64,000 nucleotides of DNA, taken from the NCBI GenBank assembly GCA_010645155.1, contig CM021317.1:1566295-1630294 (forward strand), in the 5' to 3' direction. The DNA is from Tigriopus japonicus. Its lineage: Eukaryota; Arthropoda; Copepoda; Harpacticoida; Harpacticidae. A model generated the notes under the pieces. The model did not search any database. It had not been told where the DNA came from and saw nothing but the letters and a program-made list of their open reading frames with translations. Shown here in pieces: positions 24,071 to 37,404 of this stretch (position 1 is the stretch's first letter; each line of letters starts with the position of its first letter). The position numbers and the translations under genes are program-made.

Positions 24071-27000
24071 AAGTCAGATCAATGTTTCTGAAGTCTACTC
24101 TAAGGCAAGGGCCAGATCTGAACACAAGCTGCTTTTCTAACGGAGCTTCTGTACAGAGACTCGAGCATTGTTATTCATGCTCTACTTTGGTATACTTGAG
24201 CCATTTGAATTAGTCCACCTAACATCCGAGCTTATTTGAGCATAGGTTTTTACTGTGCTGAAGGATACTTGAGCTATTTGAATTAGTGCAATGTTGAGAC
24301 CGTAATATAAATACTGGCCAGCAAAGTCTATGAATGTCTTACCAACAGGGATTAGTAGAGTCTTCCCACATGCACGAAGGGTATGTTCAGGATTAAAGGA
24401 AACCCCTTCTGATCAGAAATGCATCAAAACTAATTAGCTCACTTGATAGCGCAATTTGCTTAATGAAAGTCTACAAGCCTGTTGCAAAGGTGTCTAAAGT
24501 ATATGCTTGTTATGTAAAAAGTGAATTTTAATTAGTGTGAAGTTGAAACAAACACCAATTAATGCTCCACAATCACTTGACTGATAACTTATCTACAAAG
24601 AATAATTACTCTGGTTTGTTTTCATCTGAATGCAGATGCTATGTCTTGACCAATCACAAGCATAAACCATCAGCACCATGTGTTACTCTATGAAGGGTCA
24701 GTCTCTACATTAGGATCCCTAATGCAATTAACATTCGACCTATGATATATTTGTACTTTAACACTTTGAATCAGCACAGTTTTGCACAGTTTAAATTTGA
24801 TCTTATACTGCTTTCTAAGATATAGCTCTACAATCTGATAGCTAAAAATGCTAATGACAAGTAATATTTTCCACTGTATACCTTCTTTATGTTTTCCTTC
24901 TTTTGAATGATGTGCTAAGCTTAAATAATTTATGGACTTTTAAAATGTCATGGGTGGTTCCAACAAAATATTTTGATGCCAAGTATGAAGAAACTTTCCC
25001 TTGTGTTTTGGGCTGTCCCTCCTTAAGTTAACTGTCCCTAAAAATCCAAGGAAAGGCGGACTGAATGAAAGAAAGGAGAAATTACACCTAATTTAGAAGT
25101 GTCCGAGATAATGAAACATACTCAATGAGTGACTTCAACATTCAAGATGATAAATGGGGTTTTGTGAAAGTTGATTTGCTGCCAAGATTAATGAAAAGAT
25201 TTCCATGAGGACGCAAGTTCCGGGGAAATAGATTCAAATCGCTGATCTAATTTTAAACCTCAAAAACAGCTTTCATATTCGAATCAATTGTCTGTCATTT
25301 TGTCAAAAGTCTTCATGGGAATTGAGGTCGAATTCATTTCGATTAAGGACGTCTACAAACGTTATGTAAGGTTGACGTTACGAAATTGACAGTTGGCAAA
25401 AGTAATAACCCGAGGGATGTCTTATAAATGGAAACTTAATGCTTTCAGAAAGTGATTTAAAATCAATTTATCTTGTGAGTTCACACAAAAGAGATATCAA
25501 GCTAAGGTACAAAAGCGCTTGATTCATCTGTTTCGGCCTCCAAGCTCCTCCCGCCTTCTAATATCCGCTTTTAGGGATGACAAACAGTCACAATACATGT
25601 CAAAGCGTTCTCTTGAAAATTATCAAACAAGACCCTGGATTGCATACTTTTTGCTTTAATCGTCCGGTTACAAGGTTCTAAATCTATTAGCATAAACATG
25701 AAAAGTGATTTCAACACTTCAGATTTGTTCAATGAAAGATTAACTAGTTGCCATTTTTTACTCTAGTTGGTCCAAAAGTGGATCCCATTTATTCTGTCCC
25801 CCATCAGGTGCAGTGGAAATGAACAGCTCTACTTATTTCCAGGAAGTTCCTCTTTTTTTCTCTTGATCATAAAGGGCCCTTTTCTCCATGTAAGCTTCTT
25901 TTTCTACCCAAAAACTAATCTCTCCCTTTGACAATGACTGACGAAAGTCCGATAAGTTTTCAAAGCGAACATGCCGTCCCAACAGTTTTTCTTTTCACTT
26001 GAATTTTGCTTCTCAAAGCTCTTCACTTTGGAACAGTGTCGTCAATTTTACCCCCACCATCCAAAAAAAGAGGACTTAGATAACAAATCCTCTGGCTTCG
26101 CTTCGTGTTGGCCTTCATGTCCTCTCCATGCTCAAATTGAGGACGATGGGCTGAGAAAAGGGATCGTAAAGGCATCCTCCACTAATTTTATGGGCAACTC
26201 GGTGGGTGGCCAAAGTGCACACTGAAGGTCGTGAAGGTCTCATCCATGATAACGATAACATGATGGACTTGGGAAAACGGGCAAGCCTTTGAAATCTTCC
26301 CACTTACCTCATATTTTGAGCACAAAAGCGCATTTCTAAATTCAGTTTCTGCTTTGATCCAATTTATAGAGAGAGCTATGATTATGATTATAGAAGCTTG
26401 ATGCCTCGAGTGATACTTCAAATATTATTACCAACCTGAATTTAATCGATCAAAGGCCTTTCAATGACTTTTTCTCAACTCAAAAACTTTCAAACTGATA
26501 ATGGAACTGTGCAAGGATGACCTTACAATGGATAAATTACAGAATACAATTTACGTCCTAACTATTACAATGAAAATTCAACGGAACATTTTTTTAGTAC
26601 AATGTCAGGCCGCAAGCTGTATTTTTGTAATTCGTCCTAAGAAATTAAGATATCCTTGAATTATCTAACAGCTTTTACATCATAGATCGTGTTTTAAAAA
26701 TGTCGCATGTTGGTATAGAACCAAAAACGTCTTTAGCAATCATCAATCGAAATCATTAAATTAGTTTAGTATTTTTAAAGCATTTGAAAAATCTCCTCAC
26801 TTGCCTGCGACCTCTAACGGAAAGAATGAGAACTAGTTCCTGTCGACGGTCAAATACCTTTGAATACACATTAAACACGTCAAGCCATCTTGTTCCTTAG
26901 GGAGAAATCTCAAGATAAGTTTTAACAAGTCTGTCGAGTCAAATTGTACTATATGATCATTTCAAGGCTCCCTTATGTAGTGAAAGTCATTTCCAAGAAA

Positions 27001-27100
27001 GACTCTTTTTAAAGGTTTAAACTTCCGGCTTAACTTTTCTTTTGAAAAGGTTCGTTCCCCTGACTTTTTCGGCCAGATTGCCATATAGCCAGAAATGACC
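24071..27100. other. Intronic stretch, no feature recognised
   Basis: AT-rich. ATTTGAATTAGT words repeat near 24205 and 24280, which may be a decayed local duplication. No coding signal. Confidence 0.45.
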
Positions 27101-27118
27101 CAATGAGATTGGCTTCGT

Positions 27119-27740
27119 TAAAACGAATAGTTCCGGCAATTTAACAAATTGCGTTCCACCTTGGAACGACAAGAAGACCCATGGGACCAACCAGAGGCGT
27201 TTTGTTGATCAATTAAGCCTTGAAAAGCCTTGAATTTAGCTTGAATATGCAGAGGAAGGTTCCAACAGACTGGCAAAAGGCTTTCAAGTAGGCGAAAAAT
27301 GCATCGTGAATTTTTGTGTTGATCTTGGACGAGTTCCATCCATATAACAACTTTTTGGCGAGCACGAGCAAGTCCTTGATATCGTCTTTTTGCGGGAATA
27401 GAATGGAAAAGTTTAAGTATTTTTTCAAGGACATCGTTCCACAGACCCATTCAATTAACATAAGCAAATGGCATGTGAGTAAAACCATTTGCAAAAAGCT
27501 CACCTGTGAATTTGAATAAATGAAATTTTGTATTGTACCCAAAGAGCTTGGGAAGGACAAACAAAAAGTTCCCTTGTGAGGTGGTTCCCAATGATTCTCT
27601 AAATAACATATAGGTAGCAAGCTTCTGGGGCTAACCGATAAAGTCAACACTCTTTGGTACCAAGTTATCACGTTTCCAAGGACCAAAGAAGTGGAACTTG
27701 CCAAAGGCTCGAGAAAGATTGTCCCATTTGCTTACCATAC
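27119..27740 (-). other. Possible decayed coding fragment, unrecognised
   Basis: Minus-strand frames of 163 and 110 codons overlap here, and a third frame upstream reads GKFHFFGPWKRDNLVPKS before a stop. A donor-like CAG|GTGAGC occurs after KFHLFKFT. The pieces read more like protein than the flanks, but they are split by stops and frame changes and I recognise no family. It may be an old pseudogene nested in the intron, or chance. Confidence 0.18.
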
Positions 27741-28753
27741 TAAAACGCTTTCAGCAAAAGGAGGATTTAATCAAGTGCATTGATGGTTTTGCGAGTGAGC
27801 TATGAACCAGATTGAAACCTATGACCAATATTAGAGCTTCACGTTCTATACAATGAAGTGCTTTTCGTTTAGATGTTAACTTGCTCTCAGAGAGTATCTA
27901 AAGTGCATTTGATTCACACAAAGAACATACACATGCCAAGTGTATTGTGTGAGGAATGAATAGGAAGGCTTTGGAGAATGCTTTTGAAGGTCTTTTTGAA
28001 CTTACCAAGAGCAAATAAGGTTTACCCAAGTCCAGTTTAAATTCTAAATTCCTTCTGGAAACGTTGACTTGAGGTTCTGGTTATGTTAGAGAGTGCTTGT
28101 TGAGATACTTCTTTCTTTATATTTGTGGTGGTTTTCCTGGTCAGATGCCGAGATATGATTACAGGGTTAGGCTTAAAAAGGGTTACTTGTTTATTTTAGT
28201 CAAGCATTAAATGGAATCCAACGTTTTTGATTGCTTGTAAAGAATTGTCTTTTCACATCATCCAACTTTCAAAAAAGTGGGAACAAATCGAAATTTTCTC
28301 AACTCTGTTAAATTTTTAAGTTGTTTTACCGCTGATGAGGGTTATTTATGGAAATTACGCAAAAGCGCCGGACTATCACAATATTACACATATTACATTG
28401 CTGATATAAAATCATTGTGCAAATAAAACAAATGTAAAACCTCTTTCTATTACTGACAGATTTATTCCGTCTTTTGTCGGTGTTGATTTATCCTTGCTCC
28501 CAACCATGTAGCACTGAATAAAGCCTTTACACTCCTCTGAAATCGTTGTACTAGCCATTCTCGCAATATTGTATCAAAGCTGGCGCTCCTACACTTACCA
28601 TATTTCTTTGTAAAGGATAACTTTGATCAATTCCCTACCATTGTCGAAGGATATAACAGGCCAATGCATTCCTAAGAACGCAAATCGTTACCCTCCAGTA
28701 AACGGAAAAATGTTCCACAGCTTTATGTGTATCGAGTTCAAACAGTTACTTAC
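27741..28753. other. Intronic stretch 3' of the first receptor exon
   Basis: AT-rich sequence starting at the GTAAGT donor (minus strand). Nothing else is recognised. Confidence 0.45.
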
Positions 28754-28886
28754 CCACAATTGTAGTCAGGGTCATCAAGCCCAAAACAACCGAGGTGACC
28801 ACCACGATAAATAGGTCCTCAGTATTGGATGTGGAATTGGAGACTAATGTCATATTGGATATTGTGTAGTTCTCCATTACATTGGC
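28754..28886 (-). CDS. 5-HT1-type serotonin receptor, N-terminal/TM1 exon
   Basis: This is the upstream of two exons of a rhodopsin-family amine GPCR that signals serotonin at the plasma membrane (5-HT1 class, normally Gi/o coupled). The minus strand reads a pyrimidine-rich acceptor ending TTTCCAG, then the exon, then the donor G|GTAAGT. An in-frame ATG at 28877-28875 opens 41 codons: MENYTISNMTLVSNSTSN, with several N-glycosylation sequons (NYT, NMT, NST), then a hydrophobic run VVVTSVVLGLMTLTTIV that starts TM1. The exon ends on the first base of a codon, and the exon at 4582 supplies the other two bases to give glycine, followed by [13 protein letters not shown] as in insect 5-HT1 receptors. 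It was missed as an ORF because it is short. Whether this ATG is the true start is uncertain: the frame stays open to the acceptor (A-N-V-M), so a further upstream coding exon is possible. The family assignment rests mainly on the partner exon. Confidence 0.82.
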
Positions 28887-29628
28887 CTGGAAAGGAAGGA
28901 TGAAGAAAACCGTGGTCACATAATTGCATTCTCCATTACTTTGCTTTGAACTACTTATTCGACGAGAAAACGGATGCTGACGGGGAAATGAAATATATAT
29001 TGACCTTTCAGCCTACCTCAAATGAATAATATATTAGAGGGTTTTGAGTTCTGGACTTAGGGAAGTTCCCGTTTCCAAGTTCCACAGTCTAGATTCATCT
29101 AGGACTATTTTCTCATTTTTTTCCGTGTAATATCAAACAGTCCAAATTCCAAATATTGGTGAAATGGAAAATATCTTCAAAGTTACAACTAAAACGATAT
29201 TGGAAAGCCAATTTGAAGCGAAGATGCTGAAGCTTTTCTTTTCCCAAACTATGAAAATCTCCGAAGAGAAAACTTCAAAAAGTTGGTGAATGAAACAAAA
29301 GAAAACCACAAACGTCATGACTTTTCCCAAACACATGTAAAGTTTTGGGAGAGGCGAATCTTTTAGTTATCGCCTTTTCTACCAATCACAACTTTTTGAA
29401 AGACTATCTAAGATTGGCTCTCAACCTTACAAACACAGGTTTAACCCATTTTTCAAGAACCAAAAAGAAGTTTTATACTTCATAACACCTTAACAAGGGA
29501 TAAGAAGATAGCTGTCTATGTTCCCAATAGAACCTAAATGTGACTAGATTTTGTAAAGTGATGTGTCCATTGATTGAAAAAAAAGAAAAGAAAAAAGTTC
29601 TCCTCTTTTAAAGTCATTGTATGGTTAC
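28887..29628. other. 5' side of the receptor exon, no further exon recognised
   Basis: The acceptor tract (TTCTTCATCCTTCCTTTCCAG, minus strand, directly abutting the exon) shows that more transcript lies upstream, but I cannot identify a 5' untranslated exon or a promoter in this interval. Confidence 0.45.
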
Positions 29629-29987
29629 TAGGGATGAGTCAGGGTCGGCCATGATTCGTTTCCGGATCCGATCTTTCCGATCAGTTATGGGGTTAGCTTG
29701 TCGCGAGTCGGGTCCAATAACTCAGAAACTGATCTTAAGCCGAAAACCTAAGAACCGATCCGTAAATCTTGAAACTTCAGCTATATTTTTTCCATTTTTT
29801 ATACTTTTCCTTCCAAAAGATACTTGTTATCTGTAAAATATCTGTTTTGGTTTCAAAAAATTTTTGATCAAGAAACCTGGAATATCAATGCCGTGTTTAA
29901 AACCGGGTGGGATCTGTTGCAACCCGATTCGTAAACTCGCCAAACCGGCCCTCACCGGACCGAAAAAACTGCTTCGACCCATCCCTA
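29629..29987. mobile_element. TAGGGATGRGTC-family inverted-repeat element
   Basis: A 359-bp element with left end TAGGGATGAGTCAGGGTCGG and right end GACCCATCCCTA, interior rich in GGATCCGAT/AACCCGATT-type words. The flanks (ATGGTTAC / ATCAATGC) match at only 4 of 8 positions, so the target duplication is decayed. Related to 16523-16817. Confidence 0.65.
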
Positions 29988-32077
29988 ATCAATGCACAAT
30001 AATACTCACTCATCTGTTTGAGATTTGAACTTATTCACTTTTGTGAAGAAATAAATAGTAAAAGATTTGAACTATTTTCAAATTCTAGCTTTCATAAGGC
30101 ACCCTGTTTTTGTGCATGATTTAGTTCGAAATAGAGGCCCAGGACAACTCAGCTCTTTTGAGGAACATTCCGAAAGCAAAAAAAGCGCCATTCACTATAA
30201 TAAAGTTCGTTCTTGGCATCTGGCCTCTCTTGAAGGTGCATTTTTTGATCTCGTTGCCTAAGGAGGTGATTGACAATAAAGTTGAGCCTCGTCTCCGTTT
30301 TCTGAGCTTGAGGCTTTAAACCGGCTAAGCCCATTCACATGCTAATGACCATGGGCCTCAATAACAGGTTCCACAATAGTCCCATTCCCTACGGAGTTTA
30401 GCCCATTCTTTTGAGGAACACGCTTCCAATTCGTTCCTCCAAATCGAAAATGCTTGGTATCGTCATGAGTGTATTGTTTGTTATAGTTCTCCAGGAACGC
30501 TTTTCCTGATCCGATCTTGATCGTCAATGTACCTATCATTCCCAACATCAACAATGGGATCACAAATGGGGTCCCTGGTCACCCTTGAGACTTGGAGCAC
30601 CTGCTGAATACAATTGGAAGCAAGATACGCATCCACGCTCGTGTTCTATTTTCATCTGACTAATCTTCGAATGGTCGATTTGACCTCAAGGAAACCGAAA
30701 CCAAAGATGGTTATTGATTTTGGCAGGGAAATAGTGGTCCATTGAAAAAGTATTTTCATTTTATGGTCGATTGAATGAGTCGCCATGGACTTTTGTTGTC
30801 ATCGAGCCTGAACATTTAATCATGTAAGCCCTAAATGAAATAAAAACATTAGACAAAAAAAAAATGATCAACATTAGAAACTAAAAAAATCTCAATACTC
30901 TTTTTTGTCACTTATTGTGCAAATAAAATGAATTTATTTCATTCTAAATTTTTAACATAATTTACAAAATTAGCGGACAAACATAGTGTTCAAAAATCAC
31001 CGTGTGATTCATAAAAAATGGAACAAGAAACCATGTCCGTGACTTGGAAGTGGTTGATCTCTCAAAAAAAACGTGGCTGATAGCAATTCTTAAGATGCAT
31101 ATGGTTTTATTCCCTATCAGTTGGCTTATTTTCGATTTTAGCCAAATTTCAGAGGGAAGAACAAAATCGGAGTCACAAACGCCGTTTTCAAAAACGACCC
31201 TTTACGGCAAAAATCGTCGTCGCTTAAATATTGAACTTGGTTGAAATTGCTTTATCTGACTCTTCAAGCCAAGTGTTGGGCTAATCATATCCAATGAAAG
31301 TGTGGTACATACATATGATTTCAATCACGAGTTATGGACGGTAATTAGGTGTTCGTTTTTTTTGAAACACCCGGTCTGCAACTAGCTTTGTGCTCCTTTC
31401 CTGACATGAAAAATTTCCTTTTGAGGTAGTCACTCATAGGAAAGATTTCTCATGTTAACGTTTTTGGGCTTGTCTTCTCATGACAGTTTTTTACTTGATA
31501 TGATGGTGCTTCCAAGAATTTCTCCACTGAAGGAATTAACTTAATCATATGATTAAAGGGCTTCTTGAAGGTTAGTTCGAAACAACACTACATATCTATG
31601 AGAAATAATTTGGACAAAAAAAAAAGATCCGGAACTTGGTCTTCTTTCCACGAGGTAAGGTTTTAATCATATTAGTGAATCTGCTTTAAGTACATGAAAC
31701 TTTCAAACCTGTTTGTGAACTTTGGAGTACACCTAATGATCAAAGACTTGATGAACAATTAAGAAATTGGAAACTTGAGAAAAAGAAGTCTTCAAGTGTA
31801 CTGCTGACCAAGAGAACTAGTGAAAGGCAAACTAATCAAGGAAAAGTGCTAATTTTCTTTAAAGTAGTAAGCTGTGGCACAATGAGTAGCACTAAGGTAA
31901 ACTCAAGCTGCAATGAGTAGAGACTTGTAGTTCACACTGATTCAAATTTATGTAAGTGGTCTTATGTAGGTATTATGTAATATTATATTATAAAAAAATA
32001 TTTAATTTTATAATATTATATGCAGTATAAAAAGTATTATAAAAAATTATGTAAGTTTACTTGGGCTTACAGCTCAC
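29988..32077. other. Unannotated stretch; one short minus-strand frame
   Basis: A 73-codon minus frame at 30563-30342 opens with a hydrophobic run (IPLLMLGMIGTLTIKI) and has two NGT/NYN-like sites, but the alternative frame is equally open and I recognise no family. A very AT-rich block with ATATTATA palindromes lies near 31968-32050. Confidence 0.3.
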
Positions 32078-32437
32078 ACAGGAGCTCGGATAAAATTGAA
32101 ACATGTAAATTGCACCAAAAATTGGAACTTTTGGCGATTTTGTTTACAATAAAGCCATTTTTTGGCCTGGATCATTTATGTTCTGCTGGAAATTTTTCGA
32201 ATATGTTTTCCATGTACTTTTACAGAATCATTTCATAGAATAGATGATTTTTAAAAATTAGAAATATTTTTGCAAAGCAAGGGTATATTCTTAAGAAAGC
32301 CAAAAGGTGAAGTAAAGAGAAATTTTAGGCCTGAAAATAATAACTTTTTGGCAACTTTCGTCGAATTGAGTGCATGCAACTATTAAAAAAAATTCTGCAA
32401 CTTTACGGCTAAAAACAGCATTTTTATCCGAGCCCTA
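32078..32437. mobile_element. Possible inverted-repeat element (AGGRGCTCGGATAAAA termini)
   Basis: GGAGCTCGGATAAAA on the left faces TTTTTATCCGAGCCCTA on the right, about 360 bp apart. The right end (…CCCTA) resembles the TAGGG-type termini of the other elements. No target duplication was found, so the limits are approximate. Confidence 0.45.
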
Positions 32438-35400
32438 CTTTTTAGCCAACTCACAACAAAGCTAAGAGTAGTAAAAGCAATTGATGTTTGTCGATGCATT
32501 CGTATGCCCTGCAGCCTTGACTTTGAAATAATACTGAATTTCCGGTGGTTTTAATTTAATACTTTGCTTCTTTTATCCTTTGTAAGTCTTAAGAAATGAG
32601 ACCGACTAGATTCTTGAGCAGAGCAAGGATGACAAAGTTTTAACAAAACTTAAAACAACTTTTTCGGTTGTTTTGGCTCAAAAACACTTTTGGAGAATTT
32701 ACAACTTATTTCTTACGTATTTTAGTATTCCTTAGAAATTGTAAGAAACATTTTTTGCAATTTTCAAACCCAAAAACTTTTTTTCAAGTTTAAATCCGAC
32801 CTACGAAACGTTATTTTTTCAATTTTTTTTGACTAATTGAGAAGAAAAAAAACAACCACTTTTTTTGGCCATATTCTTAATTTAGGAACTTATTTTCATT
32901 TTATTCCGGCCGCTAGCGATCACTTTTTGGTATATTTGTGTGAACCTTTCTGGCAACACTGATTTGCTCTTTTTTGGACGTTGCAGCAAACCCATTAGCG
33001 GAAGTCACTCCTTTTAGTTAGTTTGCAAATCAACTCTTATCATTCCAGTTAAGCTCGTTTTGTCCTTTGGGTTTCTTCTGCCCGTTCTACCTTCCTCCAC
33101 TTGTGTTTCTTGTGCCACCAGGGGATTCGTTTTCGTTTCCAAATCTGATGGATAAGGGCACTTCTTATGGAGCCAACTGTCCCGAAAATACAATCCTAAA
33201 TGGTTGGCTTCCAGTGGTCATCTGAAGAGACCTGCATTTCCTATGGACTTTGGACACGCGGACCTGATGGGGAACAACGTAGTTGGATGGATGCAAGTCA
33301 AACTGGGTGCAATCTGTTAAGTGGGATGAGGTTGTCAGGGTTGGAATTCTGATCAGGAAGGAATCTAATTTCTACACCACCAAGAGCCAAGAGAGTTGCC
33401 GGAAAACCTAACGCCAATCTCGACGGTCCTCAGAGGAAAATGGGAAATGCATCCTTTGGGGTACTTTTAGTAGACATTCACCTCTAATGTAGGTTCTGCA
33501 GGTATGAAGTAAGGATGACGGCATATCTGGATGCCAAAACTGTTGACCAAAGACATTTTGTCGAGTGATGAACTAATCAGCATAACTATCTTTTTGGCTT
33601 GACTGACTGAACTTTTTTGCAGACTAGCAAATTAAAGGGTAGAGTAACTATTGTCAAATTAATGTGCATGTGAACCAAATGATATTGTTAATGTTAGTTT
33701 AATTGATTTTGTTTTGGACTGAAGTAAGGCCTCCATGTGTCCCGTCCTCCTTGTTAACGGTTACTTGGTGTGAAGGGAGTCCATCGCTTGGAACTTCAAA
33801 TTGGTGCCAAGTCATGGCGAAAGCAATGAAGCTCTGGAATTCTCAGACCAATCAAGATTATCCTTTCCACTCCTCATTAACTTAGCTGAAAGGGATACCG
33901 TGCTTCAGAAATATTCATACCATGAGAAAAGTAATTTGCCGTAAAACTAGAAGCGGCTGAATTAATAGTTAAAAGATCCCTTCATGAAGAGTTGCAGTTT
34001 TGCAAATGGGTGGACCATTTGTAATTAAACCTGAAGGATCGACCAAAAGTGCAAAAATGGATGGATGTGAATCTCAATGTTATTGGAAATCTTTGGCATT
34101 GTTTTATTCCAGATGAGTTTAGCAAGACCTACTGATTGACCTTAAGCATGAACACAAAGGTCAATATCATTTACTTATAAAACTTTTTTACCAGGGATTA
34201 TCTTTCGCAAAAACAATTTCTTTTGCAAAGTTCAAGTGCTCGTCTCAAAACTCTAAATATCATCTTTGTTCAAGACAGAGTCAAACTCGCAGTGTGTTTC
34301 CAAGATTCTTGAACTCGTGTCAAATTCCTCAAGGTACTTTGATACTTCTTTTTCATTCTCTTTCTGCTACCAAGACATCGCTCGGTAAAGGTAAAAAATG
34401 GACCTTTTCCCACAGTTTCACTTTGCCCTTGACTGATCACGAGGGAATTCGTATGCATTGCACCTCAAGTAGAATACTGATATATTTGCCAAGGAAAGAG
34501 CCAACAAAGGCTTGTACTTATATCCAAATGGAAGTGGCGAATTTTTCAAAGGTTCAAAAGGCCGTCACTTCCAAACTTCGCTTCCAAATCGAATTCGAAG
34601 AGTGATGGAAATTTCGAATTCTATTACCGAAGATGCCAATCATTCATTGAAACTTAATCCTTCAAATGGATCTTGATCCTGTTAACTCAAAAATGAAGGC
34701 GAACCATTTAAAGGTTTTGTTGAACTGATCAAATTTTTCAATTTTGACCAATTATTATTTTCCTTGTTCAGATTTTTTGTCCATGTTGTTTCTTTAAACT
34801 CGTTGTTTTTTGGTGTCTTGAATCAAGTGATCACAGTTATAAAGAACTTGAGGTTTTACCACTACATATATTTCAGTTGCACATTAACTTCTTAATCAAG
34901 CAAAAATAATCCAAAGATATTTTTGTTTTTTTCCCCGACCGAATGTCATACAAAACTTGAGCCAGGGCCAAAAATCCTCACTAATCAGCTTAATTCCAAT
35001 GTGGAGAATTCTCTAGGGAGCAACTGGCAATGCAAACCAAAATTTGGCAATAAATCGTGCTTTGTTCCAAGCTTCTGAGAGCTCATATCGCATGTGATGG
35101 TTCCGTTAGCGAGGCTCGAGGCTCAAGTTTTTGTGCCAGGATCAAAAGGGTGAGGTCACAATCGTGACTTGATCTACTAACATCATCAATGGACTTTCAG
35201 CTCCAAAAATTGCTCGAGATAACGCGATAGGAGGAGGGATCACGGGGATCCACAATTGCCATAAGTAAATATGCAACCATGGAACCTATTGACTTCTTTC
35301 TAGTTCTGTGAATTCTTCAATTCGTCCTTTTGACAGTCTTGTCACGACATGTGAAAAATTGGCTAGATAACTCAGTATGACCCGATATTCGTGGGTGTTT

Positions 35401-37087
35401 GCGTGAACCTTTTGACTTTTGCCGTGAATTGGCACCTTCAATTGGCTGAAGAAGGGACTTACTCAGTGTGCTTGAAGCCAAGGTGACGGAATATTTAATT
35501 TAGTTCGAGGTGACGAATTTTTGCTCGAGAATTTTCCGATAAAGGCGATAACTTATGACGTCATGAAATAGTGGATGAAAAGTCAAAAATATGGGGACAG
35601 ACAATCTTGGAAGAAGATACCATGACCAAACAGTCAGAGCATCATTCTTTTCCATCTTTTAGATAAGCAAAATTAGCCGAGGTAAATTGCATAAGGTAGT
35701 GCAATTTTGAATCTTGGTTTTATCTTGAATAAGCTATAACGTTAACCAGACTGGTATGAAATAAATAAAGTATAAAAATAATAAAGACTTAATCAAATAA
35801 GTAGGTAAGTAACATGTTCAGTATGTTTGGATCATGCTATTCATAAGTTTAACAACAGGTGTCAGATCCAAGAATACGAAGAAAAACGGAATAAACAATT
35901 AATTATGACGAGCACAAACACATTTATTTTTTTACAGTTGGGTCTGAATGTTCACCTCTCCATTAAGAGATGTAAGATATTAAAACAATGTAAGAAAAAT
36001 TGTTTGTCTTATCTGGGGCAAGAGGTCACTACCATTAAACAAAATCAAATCTTAAATTTAAATTTTCGGCGTTCCCAATGAGTGTAGTGCAGGCCATAAT
36101 TCAAAATTTCATCAGATAGATTTTTCGACAGTTTAAAATTTCTTGCAAAAGTAGTCTCAGTATCTTTAGCCTTAGAGAGCCTGCAGGTGAAAAATTGCCA
36201 AATTTCAAGAAGCATTGCGAGCAATCAGCTTAACTGAAGAAAACAAGCTCAAATGTTGCACTAATTTCAGGGTCGTAACTCATCCGGGGTCTCGAGAACT
36301 TCTCTGAGCGCTGGAATTACCTTAAGAATAAGTTTTGAGGAATGCATGCAGTTCCGGGTTTCCGAAACTTTTTAACCTTCTCCTCTTTCCATGTTCCACT
36401 TTGCACCTTCTGTGCATCTTCATCTTTAGTTCTTGGATTTTGAAACAATGTGTGGAAGCGGACAATCAGCACTCTTGTAACTACTAGTTCTTCGTCATCA
36501 CTTTGTTTTTCATAGGATTATAATAAACCTGCAAGTATATTTTCCTTGAAAACCAGAAGGCAAGATCGTTCCACTGATAAACAAGTTTGATCCAAGGTTG
36601 AGGTCTAGAATCTGTTAAGAATATAATAGGAACTTCCGTTGACCAATTGGTCCAAGTTCCAAGCTCATGTCATTGGCTCTATAGAAAACATTCTCAATTG
36701 ATCTTTAAGGACTGCAGTCTTTGAGTGGGCCAATAACTTCTTCCAAGAAACGAAAGTTCTCGTCCCGATTTAGGTGAATGTGCCCCCTTTATCTCAAAAA
36801 GGGTATGTTCCAGTTGGGAACGATTCTTGGAAGTTCAAAATGAGGAAAGAATATATGTTCAATGCCTCTGGTTTTATGAGAACGTGGCCAAATTTGGGTT
36901 CATTTGAACCATTCTAGTTTAAACTGAAGTAGGGGCACTTTGAAGTTTTTAATTAAGTTATAACTGCTTGTACACAAAAAGAACGTGACGCCTCCGTTCC
37001 TTCAAAAGCTCACATAAAGAGTTCACAAAGTACAGATTGTTGTCAAGCAAGGATATTTTATTTGGAACAGCTGCAGTCTCCACACAT
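32438..37087. other. Long stretch, no firm feature
   Basis: AT-rich with T-runs near 32780-32870. Around 33170-33360 the sequence is less AT-rich and a plus frame reads FQWSSEETCISYGLWTRGPD, which looks protein-like but is only about 50 codons between stops. No other coding or repeat structure is recognised. Confidence 0.35.
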
Positions 37088-37095
37088 GTCCAGAT

Positions 37096-37404
37096 TAGAG
37101 GGCTAACAGAGAAATGACACTCCAAAAACATTCATGAGTTGTACTCATTCATTCATGAGTTGAGCCTGTACTGTGTGTGTGTGATGGGATTTGACATTGA
37201 ACACACTAAGTTATGTGATTCACAACCCAAACTTGCGGTTTTAGGGATTTGGTGGCAAAATTGCTCATTCAAATGCTTTGGTCAAACAAGAGCAATGTAT
37301 GCTGAATCAAGTTACTGGACACCCTTGCTTTCAGATCAAGGAATGGCGTTCAAAACAAACCTCCACTGACTGAACTGGAGTGACATTTCTCTGTTAGCCC
37401 TCTA
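37096..37404. mobile_element. hAT-like MITE, TAGAGGGCTAACAG family, copy 3
   Basis: A 309-bp element with intact terminal repeats, flanked by GTCCAGAT and GTTCAGAT (7 of 8 identical). It is slightly longer than copies 1 and 2 because of a small internal insertion (CATTCATTCATGAGTTG) near 37145. The open frame across it is an artefact. Confidence 0.88.

Larger units (their letters stand above)
4583..28753 (-). other. Long intron of the 5-HT1-type receptor gene
   Basis: This interval of about 24.2 kb runs between the donor after TM1 (GGTAAGT, minus strand) and the acceptor before the TM1-TM2 exon. It interrupts the glycine codon just before NVFV. It contains two tRNA-derived SINEs, at least six hAT-like inverted-repeat elements and one decayed LINE, in both orientations. 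No third coding exon of the receptor is required, because the two flanking exons join without loss relative to the family. I cannot exclude a nested gene or an alternative exon. Confidence 0.8.

Noticed and set aside
30342..30563. 73-codon minus frame with N-terminal hydrophobic run
   Set aside because: A second frame over the same bases is equally plausible; no family recognised.
33170..33360. Protein-like plus frame with FQWSSEETCISYGLWTRGPD
   Set aside because: Only about 50 codons between stops, no splice borders I trust, and the reverse strand is equally open.
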